Below, one piece after another: positions 1-6,778 of a stretch of DNA of 6,905 nt. The notes beneath the pieces are model-generated. The model was not told the DNA's origin. It was given only the letters and a program-made list of their open reading frames with translations, and made no database searches. The position numbers were made by a program, and so were the translations under genes. Numbering within the stretch: the stretch's first letter is position 1; each line of letters begins with the position of its first letter. The stretch is from NCBI GenBank assembly GCA_025996775.1, contig BNTS01000140.1:1-6905 (forward strand), read 5' to 3'. The DNA is from Bacteroidia bacterium (GTDB lineage: Bacteria > Bacteroidota > Bacteroidia > Bacteroidales > Tannerellaceae).

Positions 1-53
1 AATTTATAATGTTAATATTTGTTGACAAAACAAAGAGCTTTATACGCAAAAAC

Positions 54-124
54 TCTTATGTTTTACTCTACTGGGGGATACTTTTCAATTATTTAAGTGG
101 ACTACTTTTCAATTATTATTTACA
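54..124. mobile_element. Probable terminus of an IS21-family insertion sequence (remnant)
   Basis: The 15-bp word TACTTTTCAATTATT occurs twice, at 79-93 and 103-117, with GTGGACTAC between the copies; the stretch ends in TTTACA at 119-124. Read on the minus strand it begins TGTAAATAATAATTGAAAAG and repeats TTGAAAAGTA. Internally repeated ends with a TG...CA tip are typical of IS21-family elements, and this motif resembles Bacteroides members as I remember them. No transposase (IstA/IstB) is visible, since the window starts just to the left. The repeat is seen directly; the family assignment is inference. Confidence 0.35.
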
Positions 125-745
125 CTAATGGTCAAAATTGACAGAATGTCAAAAAATGGTCTTTTTTTTCTTCGATATTTGAGGCAATTTTGGGCTTTTA
201 ACACGAAAAACGCAAGGATTTGAGGGTTGCCAAAATACAAATTGACAGGAATAAACCATTACTTTAAACAAATTCTGTGCAAATAAATACACTTTACAGG
301 CAGAATATTATTTCTTTTACCAAACTGCTATCATAAAGTCTTTAAGATACTCGCGGGATTTAATGACTTTCAGATCTTAACAGACCTTAATATTAACCAA
401 ACAATAATTAATATTAAATTCCATTCACAATTCATCCCCGTCTCTTCGGGAAATCATTTAGATGATTTTAAAAATGATCTAAATGAAATTTCCAAATTAT
501 GCTGATGACGTCCGACAATCATCTAAATGATTTCCCAAAAAGAAGCCTTCTTTTCAAAATATCTTTCCCAAATATTGACAAAAGCTTTACATATCCGTGA
601 ACTTTGGCCGATTTCGTCGAAACTCCGAATTTCTCGTAACACAAAAAAGCCTCTTTTACTGACAATTTGCAAAGTATTTAACATAAATTAAGTAGCAGTC
701 GAAAATCGAAAACAGGCAAATGTGCAACAATTTTCCTTTGGAAAA
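125..745. other. AT-rich intergenic region, no gene seen
   Basis: About 620 bases with dense stops in every frame and no convincing coding sequence or RNA gene. It is clearly more AT-rich than the btu genes to the right. The only organised structure is the inverted-repeat cluster at 448-536, followed at once by a small hairpin at 538-554 (AAAAGAA, loop GCC, TTCTTTT). That stem is too AT-rich to call a terminator with confidence. Whether the stretch is an ancestral promoter region or decayed mobile-element DNA cannot be decided from sequence alone. Confidence 0.6.
448..536. repeat. Long inverted repeat with three near-palindromic copies
   Basis: GGGAAATCATTTAGATGATT at 448-467 is the exact reverse complement of 517-536: a perfect 20-bp inverted repeat with a 49-nt spacer. 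A third, degenerate copy lies at 473-493 (AATGATCTAAATGAAATTTCC with one base fewer at the start), oriented like the right arm. The core ATCATYTARATGAT is itself nearly palindromic, so each copy could be a dimer-binding site as well as one arm of a hairpin. Core centres fall near 459, 479 and 524. Function is unknown; an operator array or a mobile-element scar are both possible. Confidence 0.75.
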
Positions 746-777
746 TTTGTATATGTAAAAGGGATGGGTTACATTTG
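746..777 (+). promoter_or_regulatory. Bacteroidetes-type promoter of the btu operon
   Basis: TTTG at 746-749 and TACATTTG at 770-777 are separated by 20 bp, matching the known Bacteroides sigma-ABfr consensus (TTTG/TTG near -33 and TAnnTTTG near -7, spacer about 19-21). Transcription should start around 782-787, only a few bases before the riboswitch fold begins, so the leader RNA consists almost entirely of the aptamer and its expression platform. Confidence 0.75.
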
Positions 778-787
778 TCGCTGAATT

Positions 788-975
788 ATGGTGTAACCGG
801 CTTGCTATCGCAGGCGGTTAGTAAAAGGGAATCCGGTAAAAGTCCGGAACTGTACCCGTAGCTGTAAGTTCTGTAATTCCTCGGCATACTTCATTGCCAC
901 TGGGTTCTTGTACCTGGGAAGGCGGCCGACAAAAGGAGAACAAGTCAGAAAACCTGCCATCATTCTATTATGTAA
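788..975 (+). promoter_or_regulatory. Cobalamin (adenosylcobalamin/B12) riboswitch
   Basis: The conserved aptamer elements appear in order. A P3-like hairpin has CCGGCTTGC at 797-805 pairing with GCAGGCGG at 810-817 around TATC. A core helix with GGGAA at 827-831 holds an inner TCCGG/CCGGA stem (832-836 with 844-848) and closes with CCC at 855-857. GCTGTAAG follows at 861-868, then GCCACTGGG at 896-904, CTGGGAAGG at 914-922, and the B12 box AGTCAGAAAACCTGCC at 943-958. The 54 nt between the B12 box and the btuB ATG form the expression platform. No strong terminator with a T-tract is visible there, so control of translation initiation is more likely than premature termination; that part is inference. 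Ligand binding is expected to repress the downstream uptake operon. Confidence 0.93.
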
Positions 976-1012
976 TGCCTCGGGTAAAGGTGTTTTATAA
1001 ACCTGATGTTAT

Positions 1013-3019
1013 ATGCCAAATTTGTTGTTTTATAAGAAGGGGCTTATGGTCTGGTTTGGCCTGCTGGCTTTTGCACATGCAGAAGCTCAGGGGGTAGATA
1101 GTATGGCCTATCGCGAGCTTCCACAAGTGGAGGTGGTTGAAAAGGCGCGTCCTTCCGTTACGCGTGAAGGCGCGCCGCTTCAACGGCTCGACCGTGCCGG
1201 TTTCGATCGGTTGGGCATGCAAGACCTTTCAGAGGCTGTTCGCCGTTTCTCGGGAGTAACCGTAAACGATTATGGAGGAATAGGCGGACTCAAGACGGTG
1301 TCCGTGCGAAGCCTCGGAGCCAAGCACACGGCTGTAAACTACGACGGCATCACCATCACCGACGCCCAAAGCGGACAAGTAGATATCAGCCGCTTTTCCT
1401 TGGATGATGTAGAAAGCGTTTCCCTCTCCATCGGACAAACAGACGACATCTTTCAAACGGCACGGATGTATGCCTCGGCAGGAGCTTTGAGCATTTCGAC
1501 ACTCAAGCCAAGCTTTGAAACAAAGGACTTCCACGTGGAGGGACAGGTCAAAGTTGGCTCGTTCGGCATGTTCAACCCTTCCCTTCGCTATGAGCAAAAG
1601 CTGGGAAAGAAATATGCCGTCACCCTGCGTGCCGACCGGCTACGGGCAGACGGTAGATATCCGTTTACCTTCACCAACGGGGATATCGTTACCCGCGAGA
1701 AGCGCAAGAACAGCGACATCAGCAGCCTGAGCACAGAACTTAATCTCTATTCAGACTGGGAACGGAATGGAAAGTTGCAATTAAAGGGATACTGGTTTGA
1801 TTCGGAACGGGGATTACCGGGTTCCGTTGTTCTCTATAACGACTATCACAAAGAAAGACTGCAAAACCGGAACGGCTTTGCACAAGGTGTGTATGAAAAT
1901 CGCTTCTCATCCTTGTTTAACTTCAAGGCACAAGGTAAATTCGATTACGCATGGACACGGTATCAGGACTTCAATCCCAAATACATCGACGGAAAGCAGA
2001 CAGATGTCTATACCCAGCGTGAATACTACGCTTCGTCGGCTCTATTATACTCACCGGCTTCCAAGCTCTCATTCTCCATAGCCGAAGACGCCTTCTACAG
2101 CACACTCGCCGCCACCACTCCTTTATGCGCCTTTCCCAAACGGCTTACCTCGCTCACAGCCCTGGCAGCGCAGTATAAAAGCAGCAGACTGACGGCAACA
2201 GGAAGCCTGCTTGGAACCTTTATCACCGAAGAAATTGTACGGGGAAACGCAGTAAACGACCGCAAGAGACTCTCTCCCGCACTCAGCCTTTCGTATCGCA
2301 TACTGAGCGAGCACAATCTGCGGATACGCGCCTCTTACAAAGACGTTTTTCGCAACCCAACCTTCAACGACCTGTATTACGACCGTATCGGTAATAAAAA
2401 CCTCAACCCCGAAAAGGCTACGCAATACAACGCAGGTCTCACCTGGAGCGGGCAGGCGGAGCAATTCAGGATTGCCTACATCAGCCTTACAGCCGACGCC
2501 TATTATAATAAGGTAAAGGATAAGATAGTGGCTCTCCCAACCCTCTTCATCTGGAAAATGATGAATATGGGCGAGGTGGAGATTAAAGGCGTAGATGCTA
2601 ACTTATCTTCTCATATCCTTTTGCCGGCGAAGATGGCGCTGCAGATAGACGCCTCCTACACTTGGCAAAACGCTATCGACGTGACGGACGAGAATGTGAA
2701 GACTTACAAGCACCAGATTCCCTATACCCCCAAGCATAGCGGCTCAGCCTCGGTAGCGCTGGAGAATCCCCAGGTGAACATAAGCTGGCTTCTTACGGCG
2801 GTAAGCGAGCGGTATTCGCTTCCCCAGAACTCAAAAGCAAACCGGATAGCCGGTTATGTGGAACACGACCTGGGCGTAAACCGCACTTTCGCCCTTAAGC
2901 ACGGTTCGCTACGCCTGCAAGCCGAGATCGTCAATCTGGGAAATGTTACTTACGACGTGATTCGCTACTACCCCATGCCGGGTCGTTCGTTTCGATTCAC
3001 TATCAGATATATTTTATAA
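1013..3019 (+). CDS. btuB: BtuB-type TonB-dependent cobalamin receptor
   Basis: This is an outer-membrane TonB-dependent receptor predicted to import cobamides using energy from TonB-ExbBD. It has 668 residues, a usual size for a receptor without an N-terminal carboxypeptidase-like extension. Residues 1-25 form a signal peptide (KK at 8-9, hydrophobic core, cleavage near AHAEA). LPQVEVVEK at 36-44 is a candidate TonB box. The plug domain runs to about residue 160, with typical SVRSLGAKH and YDGITITDAQSG motifs. The rest alternates short strands as in a 22-stranded barrel and ends PGRSFRFTIRYIL, a slightly atypical last residue where an aromatic is usual. The 1013 start is preferred over ATG 1046 because it supplies the positively charged n-region. 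Substrate identity rests on the riboswitch directly upstream and on btuG and btuF directly downstream. An iron-siderophore receptor is the alternative if that context is ignored. Confidence 0.93.
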   Translation: MPNLLFYKKGLMVWFGLLAFAHAEAQGVDSMAYRELPQVEVVEKARPSVTREGAPLQRLDRAGFDRLGMQDLSEAVRRFSGVTVNDYGGIGGLKTVSVRSLGAKHTAVNYDGITITDAQSGQVDISRFSLDDVESVSLSIGQTDDIFQTARMYASAGALSISTLKPSFETKDFHVEGQVKVGSFGMFNPSLRYEQKLGKKYAVTLRADRLRADGRYPFTFTNGDIVTREKRKNSDISSLSTELNLYSDWERNGKLQLKGYWFDSERGLPGSVVLYNDYHKERLQNRNGFAQGVYENRFSSLFNFKAQGKFDYAWTRYQDFNPKYIDGKQTDVYTQREYYASSALLYSPASKLSFSIAEDAFYSTLAATTPLCAFPKRLTSLTALAAQYKSSRLTATGSLLGTFITEEIVRGNAVNDRKRLSPALSLSYRILSEHNLRIRASYKDVFRNPTFNDLYYDRIGNKNLNPEKATQYNAGLTWSGQAEQFRIAYISLTADAYYNKVKDKIVALPTLFIWKMMNMGEVEIKGVDANLSSHILLPAKMALQIDASYTWQNAIDVTDENVKTYKHQIPYTPKHSGSASVALENPQVNISWLLTAVSERYSLPQNSKANRIAGYVEHDLGVNRTFALKHGSLRLQAEIVNLGNVTYDVIRYYPMPGRSFRFTIRYIL

Positions 3020-3044
3020 CTCACTCAATAATAAATTAACAGAC

Positions 3045-4433
3045 ATGAAAACTAAAAAGTTTTATTTCCTCTTAATGGTATGTGCCTTGTTCACAATGCC
3101 CTTTACGTCGTGTAGCGACAAAGACGACGAGCTGCTGACACCCGCAAATGCGGTCAGTAATCTATCCTTTGCAGATAAAGATGAAGAAGCCGGTAAAATA
3201 GGCGGAACCCTCACCTGGAAGCTTCCCTTTATTGAAATGAATATCGACGAATACGTCATCTACCTCAGTGCAACAGCCACTGAAAGAGGTACCCAAATCG
3301 GGACAGCTCCCCATGGAACCATCTCCTTTACGATCCCTGACGGAACCGCTTTCAACAACTACTTGATTGTGATAGCCAAGAACGCAGCCGGCGAATCAAC
3401 CAACTGGGCCAGTATTGCCGTTACGGACAAAACGCCCGAAGTTCCGGAGCCTCATACACCTGAAACCATTGGACTTTTTATCCTGAACAAAGGCAATTGG
3501 GGAGAGAACAATGCTTCTATCAGCTTCTACAATTTTGCAGACAAGACAGTCATTGCCGACATATACAAGATAGTCAATGGCAGCGGATTAGGCGACACTG
3601 CCGAACAAATGCTGATCTACGGCTCGAAGGTATACGTTACTGTGACCGGCTCAAACCGCTTGGTAGTATTAGATCAGACCGGAACGCTCATCAAGAGCAT
3701 AGAGCCTAAAAAAGACGGTGCTCCTCAAAGTCCGCGAGCATTGACGGCAGACGGTGGAAAAGTATATGTTTCGTATTACGACGGCCACACTGTAGCTGCA
3801 TTGGATACCGCTTCTTTAGACACTACCGGCGAGATAGCCGTAGGTCGTTATCCCGAGCAGCTCACAGTCACAGGCGGGAAGCTATATGTAGCCAACTCAG
3901 GCGGGGGTGATTTCGAGAAAGGTTATGCGAAGACCGTATCGGTTATTGACATCGCCACATTTAAAGTAGAAAAAGATATCGAAGTAATTATCAATCCCAC
4001 CCAGATAGTGGCTGACAGCCAGGGAGATTTGTATGTTGTTTCGATGGGCAATTATGGTGATGTACCCGCCACCTTGCAACGTATTGATGCAAAAACAGGC
4101 GCAGTAAGTACGCTGGGCAATGCAACCACGATCACACTGGTCAACGACAAACTATATGCAATGGATGCACCTTGGGGCGCAACCGACATTCAATACAAGA
4201 AGTACAACGTACTGACAGAGAAAGTAGAATCGGAGAAATTCATCACAGACGGTACATCTATTGGCGCTCCCGGCAAAGTAGCCGTTGACCCCCTCACAGA
4301 GAAGATTTACATCACTGAATCTCCCTACGGCAGCACGGGTACCATCTATGCCTTCACTGCTGATGGTAAGTTAGAATACAAATTCGACACGGGAGGATAT
4401 GATGTAGGCGCTATTCAATTTATTGTTCAATGA
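3045..4433 (+). CDS. btuG: BtuG-type surface cobalamin-binding lipoprotein with N-terminal Fn3-like domain
   Basis: This is a predicted surface-exposed lipoprotein that caps BtuB and captures cobamides with very high affinity, as described for Bacteroides BtuG. The lipobox FTSC places the lipidated cysteine at residue 23. It is followed by SDKDDE, an acidic run like the Bacteroidetes signal for export to the cell surface. Residues about 33-130 resemble a fibronectin type III fold (GTLTWKLP, DEYVIYLS, NNYLIVIAKNAAGES). A proline-rich linker PEVPEPHTPE (131-140) leads to a propeller. Seven blade-start motifs can be counted: GLFILNKGN 143, KVYVTV 195, KVYVSY 239, KLYVAN 279, DLYVVS 328, KLYAMD 369 and KIYITE 420, which agrees with the seven-bladed BtuG structure. 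The gene starts 25 bp after btuB and overlaps the next gene by four bases, so it is co-transcribed and under the same riboswitch. The Fn3-like addition makes it longer than a propeller-only BtuG. Confidence 0.85.
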   Translation: MKTKKFYFLLMVCALFTMPFTSCSDKDDELLTPANAVSNLSFADKDEEAGKIGGTLTWKLPFIEMNIDEYVIYLSATATERGTQIGTAPHGTISFTIPDGTAFNNYLIVIAKNAAGESTNWASIAVTDKTPEVPEPHTPETIGLFILNKGNWGENNASISFYNFADKTVIADIYKIVNGSGLGDTAEQMLIYGSKVYVTVTGSNRLVVLDQTGTLIKSIEPKKDGAPQSPRALTADGGKVYVSYYDGHTVAALDTASLDTTGEIAVGRYPEQLTVTGGKLYVANSGGGDFEKGYAKTVSVIDIATFKVEKDIEVIINPTQIVADSQGDLYVVSMGNYGDVPATLQRIDAKTGAVSTLGNATTITLVNDKLYAMDAPWGATDIQYKKYNVLTEKVESEKFITDGTSIGAPGKVAVDPLTEKIYITESPYGSTGTIYAFTADGKLEYKFDTGGYDVGAIQFIVQ

Positions 4434-5578
4434 AACAGATCTTTTTCATAGCATGGCTTTGCTTAGTTACCGCCTGCGGTCAACTAAGCAAGCCTGCTTT
4501 TCAGTCGGAAGTCCTTGCTGCCGACTCCATTCACTACGCCAAAGGATTTACCATCCGTTATTACGACGGATATATACAGGCAGAAATAATTGATCCCTGG
4601 GATACAACCAATTTATTACAACGCTATCTGCTGATAGGCCGAGACCTGCCCCTTCCCAAGGGCTTACCGAAAGGCACGATTGTTCGCACACCCGTACAAA
4701 ACCTTGCCGTTTATGCCTGTGTACACGTTTCCATCTTGGAACAATTAGGTGAATTAAACAGGATTATTGGCGTTTGCGAACCTCAATACATGTCATCGAA
4801 GGTAATGAAGGAACAGTTACAAACCGGACGAGTGGCCGATCTGGGAATGGCGACCTCGCCCAACGTGGAGAAGATGATAGATATAGGCGTAGAATGTATC
4901 ATTGCTTCTCCTTTCCAGAATTCTAATTTCGGAGCAGCAGAGAAACTGGGCATCCCCATCATAGAGGGAGCAGATTATATGGAATCCTCTCCGCTGGGAC
5001 GAGCCGAGTGGGGACGTTTCTATGGCTTGTTATTCAATAAACAGGTTAAGGCTGATTCTATCTTCCGAGGCACCGAAGATCGTTATCTCTCACTTAAAGA
5101 ACTGGCAGCTACGGCAAGCGTTCGCCCCACCGTATTGACGGAAAGACGCTACGGCTCCTTTTGGTACGTTCCGGGAAATGAAAGTTATATCGCCCACTTC
5201 CTCCATGATGCCGGAGCTGCAAATATTTTTGATGATGAAAAGGGAGTAAGCAGCATCCCCTTAGCCTTTGAAACCGTATTAGACAAAGCCATCCATGCCG
5301 ACTTCTGGCTACTGAAATACAACCAGACTGAAGAGATGACATACCGCGATTTACGAACAGAGTACACCCCCTACGAGCTTTTCGACGCCTTCAAAAACCG
5401 AAACATCTACACATGCAACACAGGAAGTGTACCCTATTACGAAGAATCCCCCATGCACCCCGATTACCTCCTCAAAGACCTGATAGCCATCTTCCATCCG
5501 GAACTACTCCCCGATTACAAGCTTCGCTATTACAAGAAGATGGTAAGGGGCATAATTCCAAATGTTAGAAGGAGGTAA
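4430..5578 (+). CDS. btuF: BtuF-type cobalamin ABC transporter substrate-binding lipoprotein
   Basis: This is a predicted periplasmic cobamide-binding protein that would deliver substrate from BtuB to a BtuCD importer in the inner membrane. It has 382 residues. The lipobox VTAC puts the lipidated cysteine at residue 16, followed by GQLSKP without an acidic surface-export run, so a periplasm-facing anchor is likely. Residues 30-75 (HYAKGFTIRYYDGY, LLIGRD) are the N-terminal segment common in Bacteroides members of this family. From about 83 a Peripla_BP_2/TroA-like fold follows: TIVRTPVQNLAVY, ELNRIIGV, GVECIIASPF, then SSPLGRAEWGRFYGLLF near 186-202. The start overlaps the btuG stop as ATGA, indicating translational coupling. 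The basic tail (VRGIIPNVRRR) after YYKKM looks unlike a normal end and may reflect a rearrangement. The cofactor specificity (B12 rather than haem or iron chelates) is inferred from the operon. Confidence 0.88.
   Translation: MKQIFFIAWLCLVTACGQLSKPAFQSEVLAADSIHYAKGFTIRYYDGYIQAEIIDPWDTTNLLQRYLLIGRDLPLPKGLPKGTIVRTPVQNLAVYACVHVSILEQLGELNRIIGVCEPQYMSSKVMKEQLQTGRVADLGMATSPNVEKMIDIGVECIIASPFQNSNFGAAEKLGIPIIEGADYMESSPLGRAEWGRFYGLLFNKQVKADSIFRGTEDRYLSLKELAATASVRPTVLTERRYGSFWYVPGNESYIAHFLHDAGAANIFDDEKGVSSIPLAFETVLDKAIHADFWLLKYNQTEEMTYRDLRTEYTPYELFDAFKNRNIYTCNTGSVPYYEESPMHPDYLLKDLIAIFHPELLPDYKLRYYKKMVRGIIPNVRRR
5567..5576 (+). promoter_or_regulatory. Shine-Dalgarno-like AGAAGGAGGT with no gene after it
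   Basis: AGAAGGAGGT overlaps the last codons and stop of btuF and is a strong match to the 16S rRNA anti-Shine-Dalgarno. No ATG, GTG or TTG lies at a usable distance, and no open frame follows. In an intact operon a permease gene would be expected here. The match may be chance, because the same bases encode Arg-Arg-Arg and strong SD sequences matter little in Bacteroidetes. Confidence 0.3.
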
Positions 5579-5800
5579 CAACTAAAGGGCAATAGAACAA
5601 ACAGATAGTAGTACGTCATCTATAACGAGCCACGGAAAAATGAAAGGGTTTCAGTAGATTATGAGAAAAAATGAGGCTGTAGGGCTGCGAAGTTGCGAAG
5701 AATGGGGTAGTATTCGCATGGAATCAGTGATTGGCCTTTAGAATAGGCTTAGATTGGTTCTCCTTAATATGAATGATATGAATTGCCTGCGAAGTGTAGA
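5579..5800. other. Intergenic region after btuF, no gene seen
   Basis: All six frames are broken, and only peptides of fewer than about 20 codons start on the plus strand. A short tandem echo, GCTGCGAAG then TTGCGAAG, lies near 5684-5700. There is no trace of a btuC permease (no hydrophobic frame) or of a btuD Walker A motif. The stretch may be a junction between the btu operon and the mobile-element scar on the right. Confidence 0.5.
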
Positions 5801-5802
5801 TT

Positions 5803-5861
5803 GTTACCGTCTAACCCAAAATGTTACCGGAGCGGTAACATTTTATTGGATGAGCGGTAAC
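5803..5861. repeat. Nested GTTACCG / CGGTAAC repeat cluster
   Basis: The heptamer GTTACCG occurs at 5803-5809 and 5823-5829, and its reverse complement CGGTAAC at 5833-5839 and 5855-5861, giving a nested inverted arrangement within 59 bp. The two right copies lie in a longer direct repeat, GAGCGGTAACATTT (5830-5843 and 5852-5865, allowing one base of register). A degraded further copy, GAGTTAACATTTAT, appears near 5887-5900. This is more organised than a single terminator needs; an operator array is possible. Confidence 0.7.
5818..5844. terminator. Candidate intrinsic terminator, usable from both sides
   Basis: AAAATGTTACCG (5818-5829), loop GAG, CGGTAACATTTT (5833-5844) form a perfect 12-bp stem with a 3-nt loop. 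The A and T runs at its ends would give a short U-tract in either direction. It lies 240 bp after the btuF stop, so it could end the btu transcript, but the GC part of the stem is short and the tract is only four bases. Confidence 0.45.
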
Positions 5862-5916
5862 ATTTATAAAAATGCTTAACACTAAAGAGTTAACATTTAT
5901 ATACACGGAAAGAGTT

Positions 5917-5955
5917 AAAAAACGATGGCCGGCAGATTCACATCTCCCGACCATC
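5917..5955 (-). terminator. Intrinsic terminator of the minus-strand ASCH-like remnant
   Basis: On the minus strand GATGGTCGG (5955-5947) pairs with CCGGCCATC (5932-5924), with one G:U pair. An inner AGAT/ATCT pairing lies around a GTGA loop, and TTTTTT (5922-5917) comes one base after the stem. It is 36 bp past the TAG of the minus-strand reading frame, where a gene's own terminator would be expected. Confidence 0.75.
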
Positions 5956-5991
5956 TCAATCTAAAATTATAGAACAAGATATCGTGTATTA

Positions 5992-6237
5992 CTAATATCT
6001 GAAACGTGTCCAATGAATGATTTTTCCTTTAAACCCGCCTTCAAAGAACAAGAGAAAGTCCTGCAGGCTGTCAAATCCATCATTAATGGCCATTGCCTCT
6101 ATCTCCAGCAATCCTAATTCCCTGTCATCCACTTTGACCTTTGTCTTTACCATACCATATGGAAGTCTGCACACTTTCGTGTCGGATAATGTCGTCCCTG
6201 CCATACGCGACAGAGGCTCAATCTGTATCCGCTCCAT
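5992..6237 (-). pseudogene. C-terminal remnant of an ASCH-like hypothetical protein fused in frame to intron sequence
   Basis: This is an open frame of 81 codons. Residues from about 30 to the end (VKVDDRELGLLEIEAMAIND, then GFDSLQDFLLFF and FKGKIIHWTRFRY) resemble the C-terminus of small ASCH/PUA-like proteins common in Bacteroidales phages and conjugative elements, which typically end near a GFDS...FF...GKIIHWTDFRY pattern. ASCH proteins are thought to bind RNA or modified nucleotides, but nothing specific can be claimed here. The first 28 or so residues (MERIQIEPLSRMAGTT...) do not fit that family and come from the group II intron side. There is no ribosome-binding site before the ATG. I read it as a truncated gene whose N-terminal half was replaced at a junction near 6150. 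The terminator that follows supports a once-real gene. Confidence 0.6.
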
Positions 6238-6778
6238 TACAGAACGGCATTCGCTTTTTCCACTTTCCTATATCCGCACTCCGTATAGGCTTTCCTTGCG
6301 GCTCGCTTACCCACTCCGAAGAGAGGGAGGAATACGGACTTACCACGTTCCGTGTAAGTGACAATAATGGGTTAGGTCTGTCCTATCCACCGGCAGTCAT
6401 TATGTCCGTGCAACCCCACCTGGACAAAGGAGTTGACCGACTGCATACCTTTTGGTTCAAGCCTACAGCCTTGCTCTTGGAGCGTAGCCCTCAACATAAT
6501 TTGGCTTGTTCTTCGTAACGATGTTTATCAGACATTCACGTCAGTTGACCATACCACTAAGTCTCGCCCCTCGGCAAAATAATGTTATCTGCCATTGACC
6601 TCCACTCGCGTTTCAGTCTATTCCTTTGGGAAAGGGTACTTTGTCAGGACAGCTTCGTACAACGGAATTACTTCACAATGCACGTGTCCTCAGACTACTG
6701 CAAACGGAATTGCAGGTGTAATCAATTACTATTAAAAGTTATTGCCACACAATCACTTACACAGCTTTCGTGTCACAC
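6150..6778 (-). mobile_element. Group II intron, 5' portion (3' half missing)
   Basis: Reading the minus strand from 6778, the sequence starts GTGTGACACG, fitting the group II 5' consensus GUGYG. Later it shows stretches typical of bacterial group II intron domains I-III: CTGACGTGAATGTCTGATAA followed by ACGAAGAACAAGCC, then GGAACGTGGTAAGTCCG, GGGTAAGCGAGCCGCAAGG, and AAAGCGAATGCCGTTCTGTA. None of it codes: the plus-strand frames here read through structured RNA. After about 600 nt, where domain IV with the intron-encoded reverse transcriptase should begin, the sequence passes into an unrelated gene remnant. No RT motif (YADD), no domain V hairpin and no 3' splice site are present. The left border is approximate. 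I could not find a convincing EBS1 partner for the exon end. The intron should be unable to splice or move on its own. Confidence 0.7.

Noticed and set aside
448..536. Possible CRISPR array
   Set aside because: Only three copies, in opposite orientations and with unequal spacing; no cas genes and no regular spacers.
538..554. Hairpin AAAAGAA-GCC-TTCTTTT as a terminator
   Set aside because: The stem has only one G:C pair per arm and no convincing gene precedes it, so it is not called separately.
894..1097. Plus-strand frame of 67 codons before btuB
   Set aside because: It lies across the riboswitch B12 box and the start of btuB in another frame; the composition follows RNA structure and not protein.
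1229..2464. Several frames of 70-120 codons overlapping btuB (both strands)
   Set aside because: They are shadows of a clear receptor gene, with no recognisable motifs and no separate start signals.
1046..3019. Alternative btuB start at ATG 1046
   Set aside because: It would remove the Lys-Lys n-region of the signal peptide; the start at 1013 gives a normal signal sequence.
6017..6518. Plus-strand frames of 114 and 125 codons, possible small proteins
   Set aside because: They are antisense to the ASCH-like remnant and the group II intron. The conserved signal is on the minus strand and the plus translations show no family pattern.
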